64,000 bases of DNA, taken from the NCBI GenBank assembly GCA_963932465.1, contig OZ010791.1, positions 620,069,800-620,133,799 on the forward strand. The letters run 5' to 3'. Shown here in pieces: positions 11,901 through 24,579 of this stretch. The number at the start of each line of letters is the position of its first letter. Positions within the stretch are counted from its first letter, which is position 1. The notes under the pieces were generated by a model, which worked only from the letters and a program-made list of their open reading frames with translations, ran no database searches and was not told where the DNA came from. The DNA is from Maratus speciosus (lineage: Eukaryota; Arthropoda; Arachnida; Araneae; Salticidae). The position numbers and the translations under genes are program-made.

Positions 11901-14735
11901 GCTAGTTGTTAGACTATCACCACATGGGAGAGGTCAAATTGGACCCCACATGTTTAATGTTCAGAAAACAGCAGGAAGCCCAAAACAATCTACACAAATT
12001 CCATACTGCCGTGAATATGTTAGAAGAACGAATAAACTTTAGAACTGCAACATATTACAAATATTGAACAAGAAACCTTTTTGCTACCTGGGTCCACATA
12101 TGTGGACTTCTAATCTTTTTGTCATAAAACTAAACTGTTTGATTTTTCTTTACATTTTGGATCTCACTTCTTAATAGCTGAATGTTTTTTGCTTTAAAAG
12201 CAAACTAATAAATGACAACATCTATACTGATTTCCTCATAAAATAAATGTTATTTTCATCCGAGTTTGCAAAATACTTTCAAGACAGTGTGGCCAAGAAA
12301 GTGAGAAATTTTCATAAGTAACTTAAATCTTTTACAATAAAGATTTAAGGATTTGCATATCATTCACTTGTTTAAAGGCCTTAATTTTGTGATTGTGTGA
12401 ATTTAGGTTAGTGATAAATTGATATTTTAAAAAGGATTTATAATTTTAGATCCCTATTTGTGAACCTATATTACTAGTCTCCTAAAAGTAGCAATTTCAG
12501 AAATTTTCCCTTTTCTTTCATCTATGATGTCATTTTGTTTGAGAAAAACCAATCAATGAGTATTTGTAGCATTATTTTAGCTTTGGCAAAGAACAGGATA
12601 ATGAATGTATACAACTGGCAAATAAATTCCATGCTATTAATAAAATATGTTTCAAAAAGAAGTACATGGCAGTATAATTTATGGTTTAGATTCATTTTCA
12701 TCCTCAAGAACATTTAGTGAAGAAATACTGCTATGCACAAACACCGTACAGACTTAGAATTTAATATTTCAGAAAGTGTCATTCAAAGGATAATAAATTC
12801 TTGAACAGACAAGAAATTTATGAGACTCATTATTTACGACAATTTTTCATCTATTTCCTGCGTATTCAGGACATTCTCTACAGGGAATCATTTAACGATT
12901 ACAGACATTTTTACTAGTGAGTTAATTACTTTCGAGTATTAAAGGGCCCCAGAACAAAAAGAATTATTCGTTAAGTAAATTCCTATTTTCAAATTTTTGG
13001 ATCATGGTTCAATAAAGCAAAATCATTACATATAATAAAAGGTTTTAAATTGTTCATAAATTAATAATTATTTTTAATTGAATTAAATATTTTTTTTACA
13101 ATTAAAAAAAAATCTTTCCAAATTTTGGTATTTCAAACTGGATTTTTTTTTTAATGTATCTTATACTCATGATAATTGCTTGTGTTTTTCGCCTCATCAA
13201 ATTAGCTCCAAGCATGCAAGAAGTATGCAAAGATAAAGAAGCGCTCAAGTAATATTAAAAAGTTTGATATATAAAAATCTTACATTAAATAGCTTATTTT
13301 ACAAAAAAGTTACCTTTACGGTGCATGCTAATTACTTTTTGACAGGATACAGAATACATATTTTTTGTAGCGTTTGAGGGATTTTTCACAATACAATACA
13401 TTGGAAATGTGTATTTGAAAAGATCGGTGATTTATGGGGTGATTTTTTTTTTAGTTTATTTAGTCAATAGGGGTACACAAACTGTACCGCCGTTGCCTAA
13501 TTTTCTCTATGAGCATCTTCACTTATTTTGTGAAAGTGATAAATGATTATTCATTCAATAATGTACTTTTATCTCGGTAAATTCCTTTATATAAGCGTTA
13601 AGTTTTATTATAAAAAGAAATTTCTTTTCAAAAATTATGTTTAAACTACTGCTACAAGCCTTTCTTGTATCCTCCGTCGCAATAAAATTTTGTGCAATAA
13701 TTGCAAAATATAATACAATTCTTCGCCTAATAAAAATATTCGAAAAAGGCAAGAGAAATTGCCTTTTAATTACAGTTGTTAGTCTTGAATGTGTACATTG
13801 TCATTCATTAATTATGAAATATTCTCGCTGAACTAGAAATGGGCATAAACTTTATCTAATCCCCGTTCCCGATTTAAAATGAAAGCATCTTTTATTTTAT
13901 AAAAATAAGTTTTTAATTCATATATAAAGCTTTTTTAAAGATATTTACTTCAAATTTTATGTCCTATCTTAAATAAGCAGGGGAATTATAAAACAAAATG
14001 TATTTGTATTCTTCGTTACAATATTATGGAAGTTACCCCCTAAATATTTATAAAATAGAATAAGCATTAAATAATGAGAAGACCATACAACCACCTAAAT
14101 GAATTTTAAAAAGAAGTGAAAGGTAAATTGCAACTATTACTGTAAAAGTTATGGTTTTAAATTTTTTGCGCTTGAAAAGTAGTTTTCTGTAAAATGACCA
14201 TATGTAAAAGTTTTCTTTATATCCCATTCTTTGTTTGTATTTTATTCGTGACACTTACAAGAAAAAGGGGATTAATGGATACACTAGGAACAATTATTTT
14301 AAGAAGGCACAAAAGTTTTAAAACCACTGCGTTAAGAGGTATGTTAACACTTTGATTGCCCTACTAATTATACAAATTCTTCCTTCCTCCCCCACCCCCT
14401 TGGCGTTTTTTTTTTTTTTTGGGGGGGGGGGGGGATCAGTTAACTTTTACTTTACCGCCAAATATAAAAATAGCTTTACAAAAAAAAAAAAAAAAAAAAA
14501 AACCCTCAAAATTAATTTTTATTTTTCACATAGTACTATGTGCGCCAATGGACAGGTATGTTACACTAAAACAGCAGTACATGGCGGAAAACATCGACGT
14601 ATATGAGAAATTTTATATCATCTTTCTTCAAATTTTTACCTTTCACAACACCGATCCCCTACACAGACACGCACGCACACATAAATACCCTAATATTTAC
14701 TTCATTCATTCTTTGAATTTATTTCATTCGCACAG
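8995..14735. other. Long AT-rich non-coding stretch
   Basis: No supported gene in 5.7 kb. GC-richer islands occur at 9743-9780 (GGGCCTGAGCCCCATAAG) and 10280-10540 (CCCGCAAAAATTTCG... GGCACCGGCCCCGGG... CAGGGCCTGGCTATACC). They look like the ends of an old TIR element, possibly hAT-like, but no clean inverted repeat or target duplication could be matched. Pure homopolymer runs lie at 14406-14434 (T15 then G14) and 14480-14502 (about 23 A). If the exon at 8862 is real, part of this stretch may be intron. Confidence 0.4.
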
Positions 14736-14802
14736 ACAAACTTCTATCTTCAAATGTCGGCGCAAAGCTTGTTCAATAGTGAATCCAACGAGCTCATCGG
14801 TG
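14736..14802 (+). CDS. Weak candidate exon
   Basis: A 67-bp segment follows an acceptor-like sequence (TTTATTTCATTCGCACAG) and could end at a donor-like GTTAGT at 14803. The open frame from its first base reads TNFYLQMSAQSLFNSES and ends a few residues later; a downstream stop closes it if not spliced. Its phase does not fit direct joining to the candidate exon at 8862, which would run into a stop. The base composition is less AT-rich than the flanks. Unknown product; may be chance. Confidence 0.2.
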
Positions 14803-15463
14803 GTTAGTTGCTTACATAGTGAGGGAGCAGAGTAAAAGTGGCGAGAAGTAGAAAAACCTAGGGTAAATAGTGGTACTATACACATCTCACGTGTCGGGCG
14901 GCTGGCAAAGTACAGGTAACTAACAATACGCGCAATGAAGGTGTTAAAATATCGTACATCTTAGCAGATGAAACAATAATCGAATTTAACTGAAACCTTG
15001 GAAATTTGAAGTCGCCCTCTATAACATATGCTTAAGTATCTTAATATGTGCTAAAATTATTATTTGAAAACATGAGTTTTATACATACATATATATTCGT
15101 CGTCTGATACAAAATTCTCATCCAGTGAATTCTGATTTTCTTGACTGTATCGTTAACCGCAGTACGTTTTCTACAGATAGATATAAGGTTAGCCGGAACC
15201 CTAAACATTTTGCGATTCTAACGAGAGATTTAAAATTTTGCAATTCTCACAAAACCAACTTCAAGAAATGCGGCGGATACGCATGAGATAACTTTTCTGT
15301 ATAGTTATTTGACAACAATGATGTTTATATCTGAACTCACTATTATGGATATAGTTTGTTTTCTAAAGAGGGAAACATTTATGAGCATTTAAATTCAGCT
15401 GAGATCACTTGCATATTCTGATCGTTTAGGTGCTGACAAATATAAATAGTGTTCACTGTTAAA
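14803..15463. other. Non-coding, no gene seen
   Basis: AT-rich; nothing recognised. Confidence 0.4.
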
Positions 15464-15667
15464 AAAGATTCTACTGGCAGTCGAGACGCTAATAGTACTT
15501 CCTAATTTTAACGGAAATTTCCCCCATAAATTCCAGAAAAATAGAAATTTCTGTAATTTATGGGGAAAAATTTCCGTAAAAATACGGATTTCTGGAATTT
15601 ATGGGGGGAAATTTCCGTTAAAATACGGAAATAGTACTGGCGTCTCGATTGCCAGTAAAATCTGTTT
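15464..15667. mobile_element. Foldback (palindromic) MITE
   Basis: The arms of about 75 bp are inverted copies: AGATTCTACTGGCAGTCGAGACGC at the left pairs with GCGTCTCGATTGCCAGTAAAATC at the right, and both continue inward through TTTAACGGAAATTTCCCCC. The central 50 bp repeat the GGAATTTATGGGG theme again. No ORF; the whole element can form one long hairpin. Confidence 0.75.
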
Positions 15668-17622
15668 TTTAGTCTTTTTTTTTTTTTTTTTCTTATAGTG
15701 TAAGTCTACAACTACTCTGACCTGAAACCACTCAAACACAGATTCGTAAAATGACAATTTTTTTTGCATCAAACGATAAGTAACTCTAAACATTTTTTTC
15801 AAAAAATCGAACTGGGTATGCAATGTCGATATTTGGTGTGTCGAAAAAACAAAAAATTTCACAGGGCAAAATAATCCTAATTTATAGTATGTACATAAAA
15901 CACAGATCCGAAAGTAAAATATCCCAATTATAAAGTAGGATTGTAAAGCTTCAAAAAATTCTGCACCAGAAATATAAAAGGTTTGTACGACATATCGCTC
16001 ACCCGCAAAAAAAGTGTCATCTCGTAAAAATTCATTTTGCGTTTTATTCCACTAATAGTGGAATCTATCCACAGTCCACTAATAGTGGACTGTCATAGGT
16101 GTATCTTGCTACACAAACAGTTTCATAAGTGTACTTTTTTTACGCTATAATGTCCATTTGTGACCACAGAAGGGGTGTGGGATGGTAAAATTATCAAACC
16201 CTCCAAATATCATCCTACGTCTTCATTCTTAAGGGTTTTATGTTTTAATGTATGTTTTTATTCCTGCATGCAGAGGTAAATGCTGCAATTTCATTTTACA
16301 GTAAAATTATGCAAATTTTCTTTTGCCTCTCCTGTGAAATTTACTTTTGTCGAGATGTGTCACCTGTGTTGCGGCTGAGCGATATATTCAAAACTTAGTT
16401 TGAGGATAACGCTTACGTGTGTCTAACCTATTCACAGATGATTGATAGATTTTCTAAAAGAACAGATATACGGCAAAAATAAAAATGTTATAGATCTTCG
16501 TATCTTCTGAAGGTCGTCTTACCTTTACGTCGAAATACGCGGTGCTTTAAAAAAAAAAAAAAAAAAAAAGCGGATAATAAATAGCTGGTGATAAATATAA
16601 CCCTCTAATTATAAAAGAATAATTACCTGCATAAAATAAAAAATAAATCTAAACAGTAAGCATAACATAGAATAACACAAAAATACAAAGTTCAATTTGA
16701 TTAAAAATATCTTAGTTTATATGTTCATTTCATTCCCAACCATAAAAGTTTCAGCAACAATTGTAATAACTACGAACGTCTTTCGACGCGATAAGATCCA
16801 TCTTGGCTCGATGAATGAAAGATGTCCCAACAGACTAAAAACAGTTTTTAATTTTCGGCATTCCGATATCGTGTGCCTGCCTATCCAACACTTGTAAGCA
16901 CACGATAGGTCGCGTGACGGCGAAGCGCACTCCATGAGCGGTCCTTGAAGCCAGCTGTTGAACCTGTTTCTGACTCTCTCTCGTTAAGCACTGTCAGAAT
17001 AGAACCCATTGGCTGGATTACGTAACAAACGAGAGTGAAAGCGATTCATGAATATATTCAGTCCTTTCTGGGAAAATTTTCGGAAGAAAGTCGAATTTCC
17101 CGTTTTAGTCAGATTTCTGTTCACGCAGACGTACGGGAAAACGGCGTTTACGATTTATTAGCTCTTGTCCATGACTATGCACGTGAAATTCAAATGAAGA
17201 ACGCATATTAATCAAGCAAAATATTTTTTTCCGATAATGAAGAAAATTATATTCCAACTATGGGCCCTGTTGGGATAAGTTGCCCGATGAACAAAAAGAT
17301 CACACGACCGAGTCACCTCCACCTGTTGAGCGGCGTCTTGTACCGCATCATTTCGTTGAGGGATGAGGAGTGTTCTCCTTTCAATACCATCCCATTCGAG
17401 TTTAGATAAAGGAATTTTTTAAAATAAAACTCAAGGTCAATAATAAGTTTGTTATACACACGCTTATTTATTGATACGCCGCCGAAGAATCGCAGGTCCT
17501 GGTCTTTTTCCACCAATAAGAAATTCATAGCTTCGACTACAGTCCGGTAGGTTCGTGCATAGGAGTCAAAAATATTCTGCAAAACTATCCCACGAATTGA
17601 ATATTTTCAACTGAGCGAAAAA
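15668..17622. other. Non-coding; GC-richer patch without identified gene
   Basis: A direct repeat pair of CCACTAATAGTGGA words occurs near 16050-16090. From about 16780 to 17180 the sequence is less AT-rich, and an open segment follows the acceptor-like CATAAAAGTTTCAG near 16753, but no donor or recognisable product was found. The stretch 17313-17582 (minus) is open, lies directly downstream of the tRNA-like unit on that strand, and could be the body of a SINE. Confidence 0.3.
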
Positions 17623-17693
17623 ATGCCAGGCTGGGAATCGAACCAGATCCTTTGCTTACAAGGCCAATGTTTTACCGTTTAAGCTAACTGGGC
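17623..17693 (-). pseudogene. Degenerate tRNA-Thr(TGU)-like sequence (pseudogene or SINE head)
   Basis: On the minus strand an A-box-like TAGCTTAAACGG and a perfect B-box GGTTCGATTCC (17634-17644) are correctly spaced. The anticodon loop CTTGTAA carries TGT at 17658-17660, and a T run follows the 3-prime end. The acceptor stem GCCCAGT pairs poorly with GCCTGGC, apparently after a one-base loss, and the anticodon stem is also imperfect, so it is unlikely to be a functional tRNA. The intact internal polymerase III promoter makes a tRNA-derived SINE head equally possible. Confidence 0.55.
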
Positions 17694-17889
17694 CGACAAC
17701 CAGGCATCATATTTCGCTCAGATAACCTTATTGGCAGTAACATCTGATCTGTCATGTAGACAGCTCAACAGAATAAACCGCAGGTAAAGGAGCTCCATAT
17801 AAACGATGGTTACGTAGATAACTTTACCAATCAGTTTGATTGTGTTAAAATAATAGTTCAAGACTATCTCAGCCAAAATATTGCGAAAA

Positions 17890-18361
17890 ACTATCAAACC
17901 ATTTAGTCCAAGAGCTGTTAAACATTTTAGGGAAGGTATTTGAGGCAGCCTGAAAATTTGTGCAACACTTCTTTTGTAATGGCTGAATACAAAATCGAAT
18001 GTCTGGCTGAAGGATCGTAGCCCACAAACTGTGCTAGACACGTGTCAAGTGCCATTTTTTGACTACCCCAAAAAAAGGTATTTGAGGCACGCTGAGATTG
18101 AGGCAGAATAATATTTATGCTTAGAAAAAAATATTTTGAAAATGACAGACACTTTAGCCGGCACAAAAACTGTGCCAGACACGTGTCAAGTGCCAAATGG
18201 CACTTGACACGTGTCTGGCACAGTTTTTGGGCCACGATCCTTCAGCCAGACATTCGATTTTGTATTCAGGGATTACAAAAGAAGTGTTGCACAAATTTTC
18301 AGGGTGCCTCAAATACCTACTCAAAAATGTTCAACAGCTCTCCTACTAATTTTTGATAGTT
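17890..18361. mobile_element. Foldback element with internal palindrome
   Basis: Arms of roughly 155-165 bp are inverted copies: left from ACTATCAAA...GAGCTGTT (17890) through GGTATTTGAGGCAGCCTG, ATTCGATTTTGTATTC-complement and CACGTGTCAAGTGCCA (to about 18053); right from TGGCACTTGACACGTG (18198) to GAGCTGTT-complement and GATAGT (18360). The loop contains a second copy of the innermost left-arm segment (18163-18195), so the right arm can pair with either of two left partners. The open frames here are products of this symmetry, not genes. Confidence 0.75.
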
Positions 18362-18644
18362 CATTATTTTTTACGGAGGCCAAAGTCAACAATTGGTTGC
18401 TGACATCGCATCTATAAAATACAGCTGTCCGTACAAAGGAACATCATTCAGCGGGAGCAAATCAAAAATGTATCAATAAATTTGAACTTTTATGCTAGAA
18501 CAATTTGGCCTTTATGAGAAATGTCCTTCCGAATGAATCTAATGAAAAATTATCTAACTAAGAATGCAAGTTCCATCGAAATCTATTCAGCAAAACTAAA
18601 GTTATAAACGGCCGGAACGAAATTACCATTTATATTTTATATCA
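18362..18644. other. Spacer, nothing recognised
   Basis: Unremarkable AT-rich spacer. Confidence 0.4.
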
Positions 18645-19605
18645 GGTGTCCTGGGGTATAAAGGCCAAGGTGGGTAATAACGCCAAGTGCTAATGTTAAG
18701 CGTATTTATGAAAGAATCCGGAAAAATGGCACTACGTCTTATGCACTGAAAGGCTCCGAGTCATCTGAATTACAAACAACCGCTAAAAGTTAATTTGTTA
18801 CATTTGTGGACCTTATCGCTGGAATAAGCTCGTAAGAGTCAACACCCGATCTAAAATTTGCTAGGTAAGTTCTGTAATATTAAGACCATATATTTGTTAG
18901 GAAATACTTTGTTTATTACATAAATTTGTAGTGTATTTCATGGTACTTTCAAAATGTTTTGGGAGATTTTGGATGTATTCGCGAGGTAGCTTGTAGTTTA
19001 AAATTACTGCGCAAAATGCATACCGGGGTAATAACGCCATCCACTAGTATTATTACATCGGTTCATTCTTTTCCGTGGCAGAACTACATTTTTTTATTTG
19101 ATTTTTTTTTTTAAATACACGAGAGACCATTATTGTCATTGTTGAAAACTAAAAAAGATAAATAGAAATTTGTACATCCTAAATGCTGCAAATTTTTTCA
19201 TGTCAGAAGAATAAAATATATGATTATTACTGCATCCTGATATTGCAATTAATGGTAAGTAGAAGCAATTTGTCAATTTTTAAAGCTGTAGAGTTTGTAT
19301 CTTCAGAATTGGACATTTTACATGGCATGTAAAATCCATCTTATTCCATCATAAATATTCCATCTAATTGTATGGTTTTGTTTGCATGGCGTTATTACCC
19401 ACCAGGTGGGTAATAACGCCAAATAGCATTGGTCGAGAAATCACGCCACTACATTTTATGAATAGATATCTGCCAAAATAGTCTTTCTTGTATACATAAT
19501 CAATAAGTTGCTGTATCAAATCCTATATTCTATCTAAAAAAAAATCTAAAACTAAGCCGTAAAAATTGGTAAAAACTTAACGTGGCGTTATTACCTCAGG
19601 ATACT
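18645..19605. mobile_element. TIR element with repeated GGTAATAACGCC boxes
   Basis: The ends GTGTCCTGGGGTATAAAGGCC (left) and, on the other strand, GTATCCTGAGGTAATAACGCC are inverted repeats. The terminal box recurs inside: GGGTAATAACGCC near 18672, 19024 and 19408, and its complement near 19389 as part of a palindrome (GGCGTTATTACCCACC AGGTGGGTAATAACGCC). Such subterminal repeats often bind the transposase. No ORF in about 960 bp, so non-autonomous; superfamily undetermined. Confidence 0.6.
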
Positions 19606-19769
19606 TTATATATAGTGTGCATAAAATAAAATGCAAGTAAAAGACTATATAAATCTCAAATTACGAAAAAAAAACAAATTATTAAAAATAAACTCAAAAA
19701 AGTGAAATGGGCTTTTAGCCAGTAGTCAACCGTGGTGGCCGATTACTGAACATGTTCGTAAATATAATA

Positions 19770-20133
19770 CCCAATAGTCGGCCACATTAAAATTAATTAA
19801 TACAAATATACTTATTTAATTTTTATACTGAAAGACATTAGTTTATTAAACTTTTTAATAGTACAGTGTTATAATTTCAGAAAAAAAAATTAATTCTAGT
19901 CTTTTAAAAATTTTGTCATCGGTTAACAAAAAAAAAAATAGCAGAAACGTTTCTTTGACCGCAACCAAATAAAAAATGGCTGATTACTAATGCAATAAAA
20001 ATACCCACAATTCTTTGCTGATGGATTATGACGTATAAAGGTGGCTACATATAGGGGGATTGTAATATTTCCTTTGAAACCAAAAATAAGCTATTCATAA
20101 CGTATTTTATCTCAAAGTGGCCGACTATTGGTG
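19770..20133. mobile_element. TA-flanked MITE
   Basis: The 364-bp element has inverted ends CCCAATAGTCGGCCAC and (rc) CACCAATAGTCGGCCAC, flanked by TA at 19768-19769 and 20134-20135, as in Tc1/mariner-type insertions. Imperfect GGCCGATTACT boxes at 19738 and 19979 resemble the termini. No coding capacity. Confidence 0.65.
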
Positions 20134-20135
20134 TA

Positions 20136-20210
20136 CTTACCCTATTGAGAATAGTAAAGTTCATACTTTAAAATGATATACAATTCAATTTATCAAATTT
20201 CCAACAACAG

Positions 20211-20243
<33 letters not shown>

Positions 20244-23200
20244 AAACCTTTAAAAAAAGTTGAACTTGCAACAATTAAACATTTGCTTTTCATGCTGAAA
20301 GAAAATGTCTGTAAATGATTTTATGTCACCAGATTATCTGAAACAATGCATCTTAAAATGTGTTGACAGATTTCAAAACTCTACATATTTATTTTAGTAT
20401 ACTGTATCATCAGGGATCAAGTATCTCCAGTCTCCCCTACAATACTCACCTTGCTACACCTTCAACTACACCTTGCTTACATGTGTTAGTTTACTAGTAT
20501 ATGCGTTTCCCCCGTTTGATGGCACACGTCTGCATGCAATTAGCGACCTATTTAAGCTGGTGATTGGATATAAAATATTACATTTCAGGGCTTTTAATTT
20601 TGTTATTTTTACATGCAAAACTTTTCATAATAAACAAAGGATACTAAACAATTTTGTAATTGACTTTCCCCCGCCGTATTTCTTATAGATTTCAAAATTG
20701 GAATGCTAAATTCGTAATCTGCCATTAGGAGGCGCTTTCAGGTATCTCGTCGTGCAGCGCATGTCCGTTTTAATATACCTAGACACCACGTTCAAAGCTG
20801 TAGATAACTGGTTCACCAGTTATTTGAAGCAAAAAGAAATTAAGGAATGACCATGTATTTCTTAAGTATAATTCATACTTAATTATACATTTAAAACTGT
20901 GTTTAAAATTTTATTTTAAAAGTAGGCGGTAACAAGAAAAATATTTGAACTACTACCCAATAACACTTTAATTGCGGAAGTGTCTTCAATTTTATTATAT
21001 AGTTGAATCGAGACCTCTTTTTTATAAATACAAACTGGTTCACAAGCAATGAATCAAAATTTTAAAATTTTGCAATTATGTCTTTTTGATCGATTATTAT
21101 AAAAAATATGTATATTGTGTGCTGTTTTATACGGTGGAAATTAAGAAAGAGAAAGAATCTAATTTTAGGAAAGTAATGAAATAAATTTAAGAAATTGAGA
21201 TCTGAAATATTTAAATATCCGCCTCATTTACAGATTTTATTTACGCAGGTGTTGTAATATATATATATATTACATTAAACCTTTTTTTAAATCTTTGATA
21301 ACCGTTTTATCCAAAAGCTTCACCGAGTTGTGTCATTTGAAATATGTGCGCAATATGTTTCATTTCATCTAGTAACAGATTAAATCATTTGTCACTTCCT
21401 TTTTGTTTTAAACATTTCTTTAAAAACAGCACTATATAAAGCCAGCAAAAACAGCGGATACATCAGAAACATGCTCATTAGAAAAAAAAGTAATTAGTCT
21501 CGAAAACTAGATTTGCAACCTCATTTGTTCCACGGTTTGCACAACACATGTTTCTAGAACTTAAAGATAACCAGTCATTTTCACTCAGCATGTTGCCACT
21601 TTTTATATCTTTTAATTTCAAAATGGATAAACAAATATTTTTTTTTCCTTCTTTTCGGCATAACTTTGAATATTTTCTTATAAATGTGTAATTTGAACGA
21701 GAAACTGTTCAAATATCATTAAGATTTCTTTTCCTTCATTTTATATGAATGTCTTTATTTACTAAAAACTAGTACAAAAAAGTTTGTCTGGGAGGCAGCC
21801 TCACATTTTTACAAGTAATTTTAGCGTCTATTATTTTGGTATACATGATAGATTATGTGGTACAGATAACAAAACTGGTTGTCAAAATTGATTGCAAAAA
21901 TATTGCGCTGCCTAACGGACTATTTTGGTATACAAAGTGTCCACGAACTATTGTGACAAAGAGAATACAATAGAAAACAATATCTATCACCGAGCCGTTT
22001 TTCACAACCGATTTAATCAATTAAACATACGAGGTATCTCGCACCAATACAAAATTGAATATTCGATCACAGCTTAAACAAAAATAAAGATATTGTAGAG
22101 AATTTTGAACAGACTGACAGGTATTCGATACCATAACAAGGTATAGGGTTTGCCTCCTCCGCACTCAAACACTGTCAGACGGCCAGAAATAAACCGTTTG
22201 AGGAATTAATTATTCTTAAAAGTTATAGGTTTTAAATATTTTATCATGCCTCTATTAACAGTCAAAATGGAATTAATGTTTTTCAAAGAACTTAATTGTT
22301 CTATTTGTAATGTGGATTTAAAAAAAAATTTAAATGATAAATACACAACAGAAAAATAAAATTTCCCACCTTTGGGTTTCTTTGGCTTCATATTGATTGT
22401 CCTCTTAATGTGTTGTCTAAAGTCAGAGCCGTAGTAAAGGTTATACGGCGGTATACACCGTATGCTATTTCGATATTTTGAGAAAGATTGTATACCTTTG
22501 TTTCGCAATTATATAGCGTATACTCACTAGCATATGCCCTCTGCCTACAGCGTATACCTCTTATATTTTCACAACTACAGAGTATATATATTTGAGCATT
22601 ATTTTTTTATCTTCAACATTGCATTGTTTGGGCGATAGAAAGTAAAAAAAAAAGTATTAGATAAAGACATTCACGAATAAGAAAACAAAATAAATTAATA
22701 GCAATAATTAATAGCAAATTATAACCCTGCTGCGATAGTAAACTGCTATACATTCTAAATATGGCTAAATCAGCAAAGCTAGTGGAATCAAAGATTTTTG
22801 CGGATTTTAGAATTTTGCAAACTTTAGGTCACTTAATAAAAAGTTATCCATTAGAACATTTCTTGCCCATTTTTAAGAAAAAAAATAGATCAACCTATAA
22901 AATAAAATAATGTAATAACTACCGCTTCTTATTTTTAATTCCTCTTCTGCTCAACACGCATTCTCCTACTTAGCAAGTTTCCCAACTTTGCCCACAAATA
23001 ATTCAAATTAAAACAAGAAAGAAACATCATGCGTCAAAACATAGATTATGAAATACTTTAAAATACATTCAGAATACTGTAACAAACCGTCACCGTTTAA
23101 TAAGATGAAATATGTCGATTGTCTAAATAAACAATTTGGAAAATTGTTTAGAATACATAATGCATTAGAAAACCCAATTTCAGAAATTACTATCTAACTA

Positions 23201-23348
23201 AATAAATATCCGAATTCTTTTGTGCAGCCCTGTATATGATCTACAGATATTAGATATGTACTTGCAAAGCATCCAAAAATTTCGCTCCTTTAGCAAACCT
23301 ATTAGACAGTTGAATTTTCCCTACTTAAATTTTCCCGTTGAAATTGTA
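20136..23348. other. Non-coding, no gene seen
   Basis: Contains a poly-A run of about 30 at 20211-20240 and a TA run near 21252. The GTATAC-rich words at 22440-22560 and the open minus-strand segment 22206-22508 have no recognisable product. No supported gene. Confidence 0.45.
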
Positions 23349-24418
23349 CAGTCGTGGGAAAAGAAAAGTAAACACCCCTACTATCTCCTCAACAAATTAT
23401 CCTAGAAGAAAGTTACTGGTACCAAACAATTGAAAATAAAGTCCACTTTTAAATGATGCATAAAAAATTTGCTTAGGGAGCCATCTACATATTAAAACGA
23501 ACTAAACCTTCATTTTTTTCAAATGCAATACATAATTTTAACAAGATATTTCAAATCTTCGGTTCAAACTATGCCTAGACACCAAAGTTCAAGTCATTCG
23601 AATGATAACTTTTTGAATTATAAACATGCAAAATTGAGTGCTTCTAATGTTAAATTACATTTTCATATTTTCATTAATAGATCCTGAAATTATACTAATA
23701 ATGTACTAATTTTTTGTGTAGCAATAATACTAAAATACCCAAACATAAATACGTTGAATTTTCAATTTTTATAATTTTATTATATGAATTATGAAATTAA
23801 TATTCGAAAAAAATTATGAATTGCAACCTACAATATTTTTTTTATGGATTTAGTTTTATGAAGTCCTGCTTTATGGAAATCCAAAATTTCACATTTTTAT
23901 TTCAAGTAGTTTTCAAATTATGCTTAAAAAACGGCAAAATGATGGTTTAAGAGGCCCTCTATGATAGAAGTGACTAGATATTTTGAAATTTCTTATGCTA
24001 TCCTTTAATCTAGCAGTCTTCAATGACTGCTGGAGTGGCGCTTAAGATGACTTGATCAAGAAGGGAACTCTCTCGGTCAACAATCGAGGACCGAACTTCA
24101 ATTTTGATACAGCCCCTAAAATACGCTCGTTTTAAAATAATTTCTCGGACACTTATCGTACGAATTGCATAAAAAATTGTTTGTAGGCTAATTGAAGGGT
24201 GTGGAGTTCATTTATGCTGTCAGAATTGTATACTGCTATTGAAAAAAAAAAAACCAAAATTATGGTTCGTTTTAAAATGTAGATGGGCCCTAAGCAAATT
24301 TTATATGCATCATTTAAAAGTAGACTTTATTATCAATCGTGAGGTACTAGTAACTTTCTTCTACGATATTTTTTGAAGAGTTAGTAAGGTGTGTTTACTT
24401 ATTTTTTTAACCATCTGG
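23349..24418. mobile_element. TIR element with about 170-bp inverted repeats
   Basis: The left end (CAGTCGTGGGAAAAGAAAAG then TAAACACCC) and right end (rc CAGATGGTTAAAAAAATAAG then TAAACACACC) are inverted repeats. They continue inward through AGAAAGTTACTxGTACC, AAAGTxxACTTTTAAATGATGCAT and GCTTAGGGxxCCATCTACAT. The terminal motif resembles Tc1-type ends (CAGTxGTGGxxAAAAG). The 700-bp interior has no ORF. A left TA is present, but no clear matching TA on the right. Confidence 0.65.
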
Positions 24419-24579
24419 AAATGGTTGTTGTTTTCGGTCGAGGATGGGGCCAAATGATGCTGGCATTTTATTTTTTTTTTTAGCGAAATTCAACGATGTT
24501 CTTTACTTTTAGAAGAATTTTTATTTGAATAGGTAATAGAAAAGGCATAAAATCGTTAAAAATTGAAAAAGTTACAAAA

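Noticed and set aside
12522..13831. Short overlapping open frames on opposite strands
   Set aside because: Low-complexity hydrophobic translations of AT-rich DNA with no splice signals or motifs.
14352..14835. Two overlapping plus-strand open frames
   Set aside because: Both translate T, G and A homopolymers into Phe/Gly/Lys runs.
17718..18417. Open frames on both strands around 18 kb
   Set aside because: They mirror one another because the locus is an inverted repeat; no protein features.
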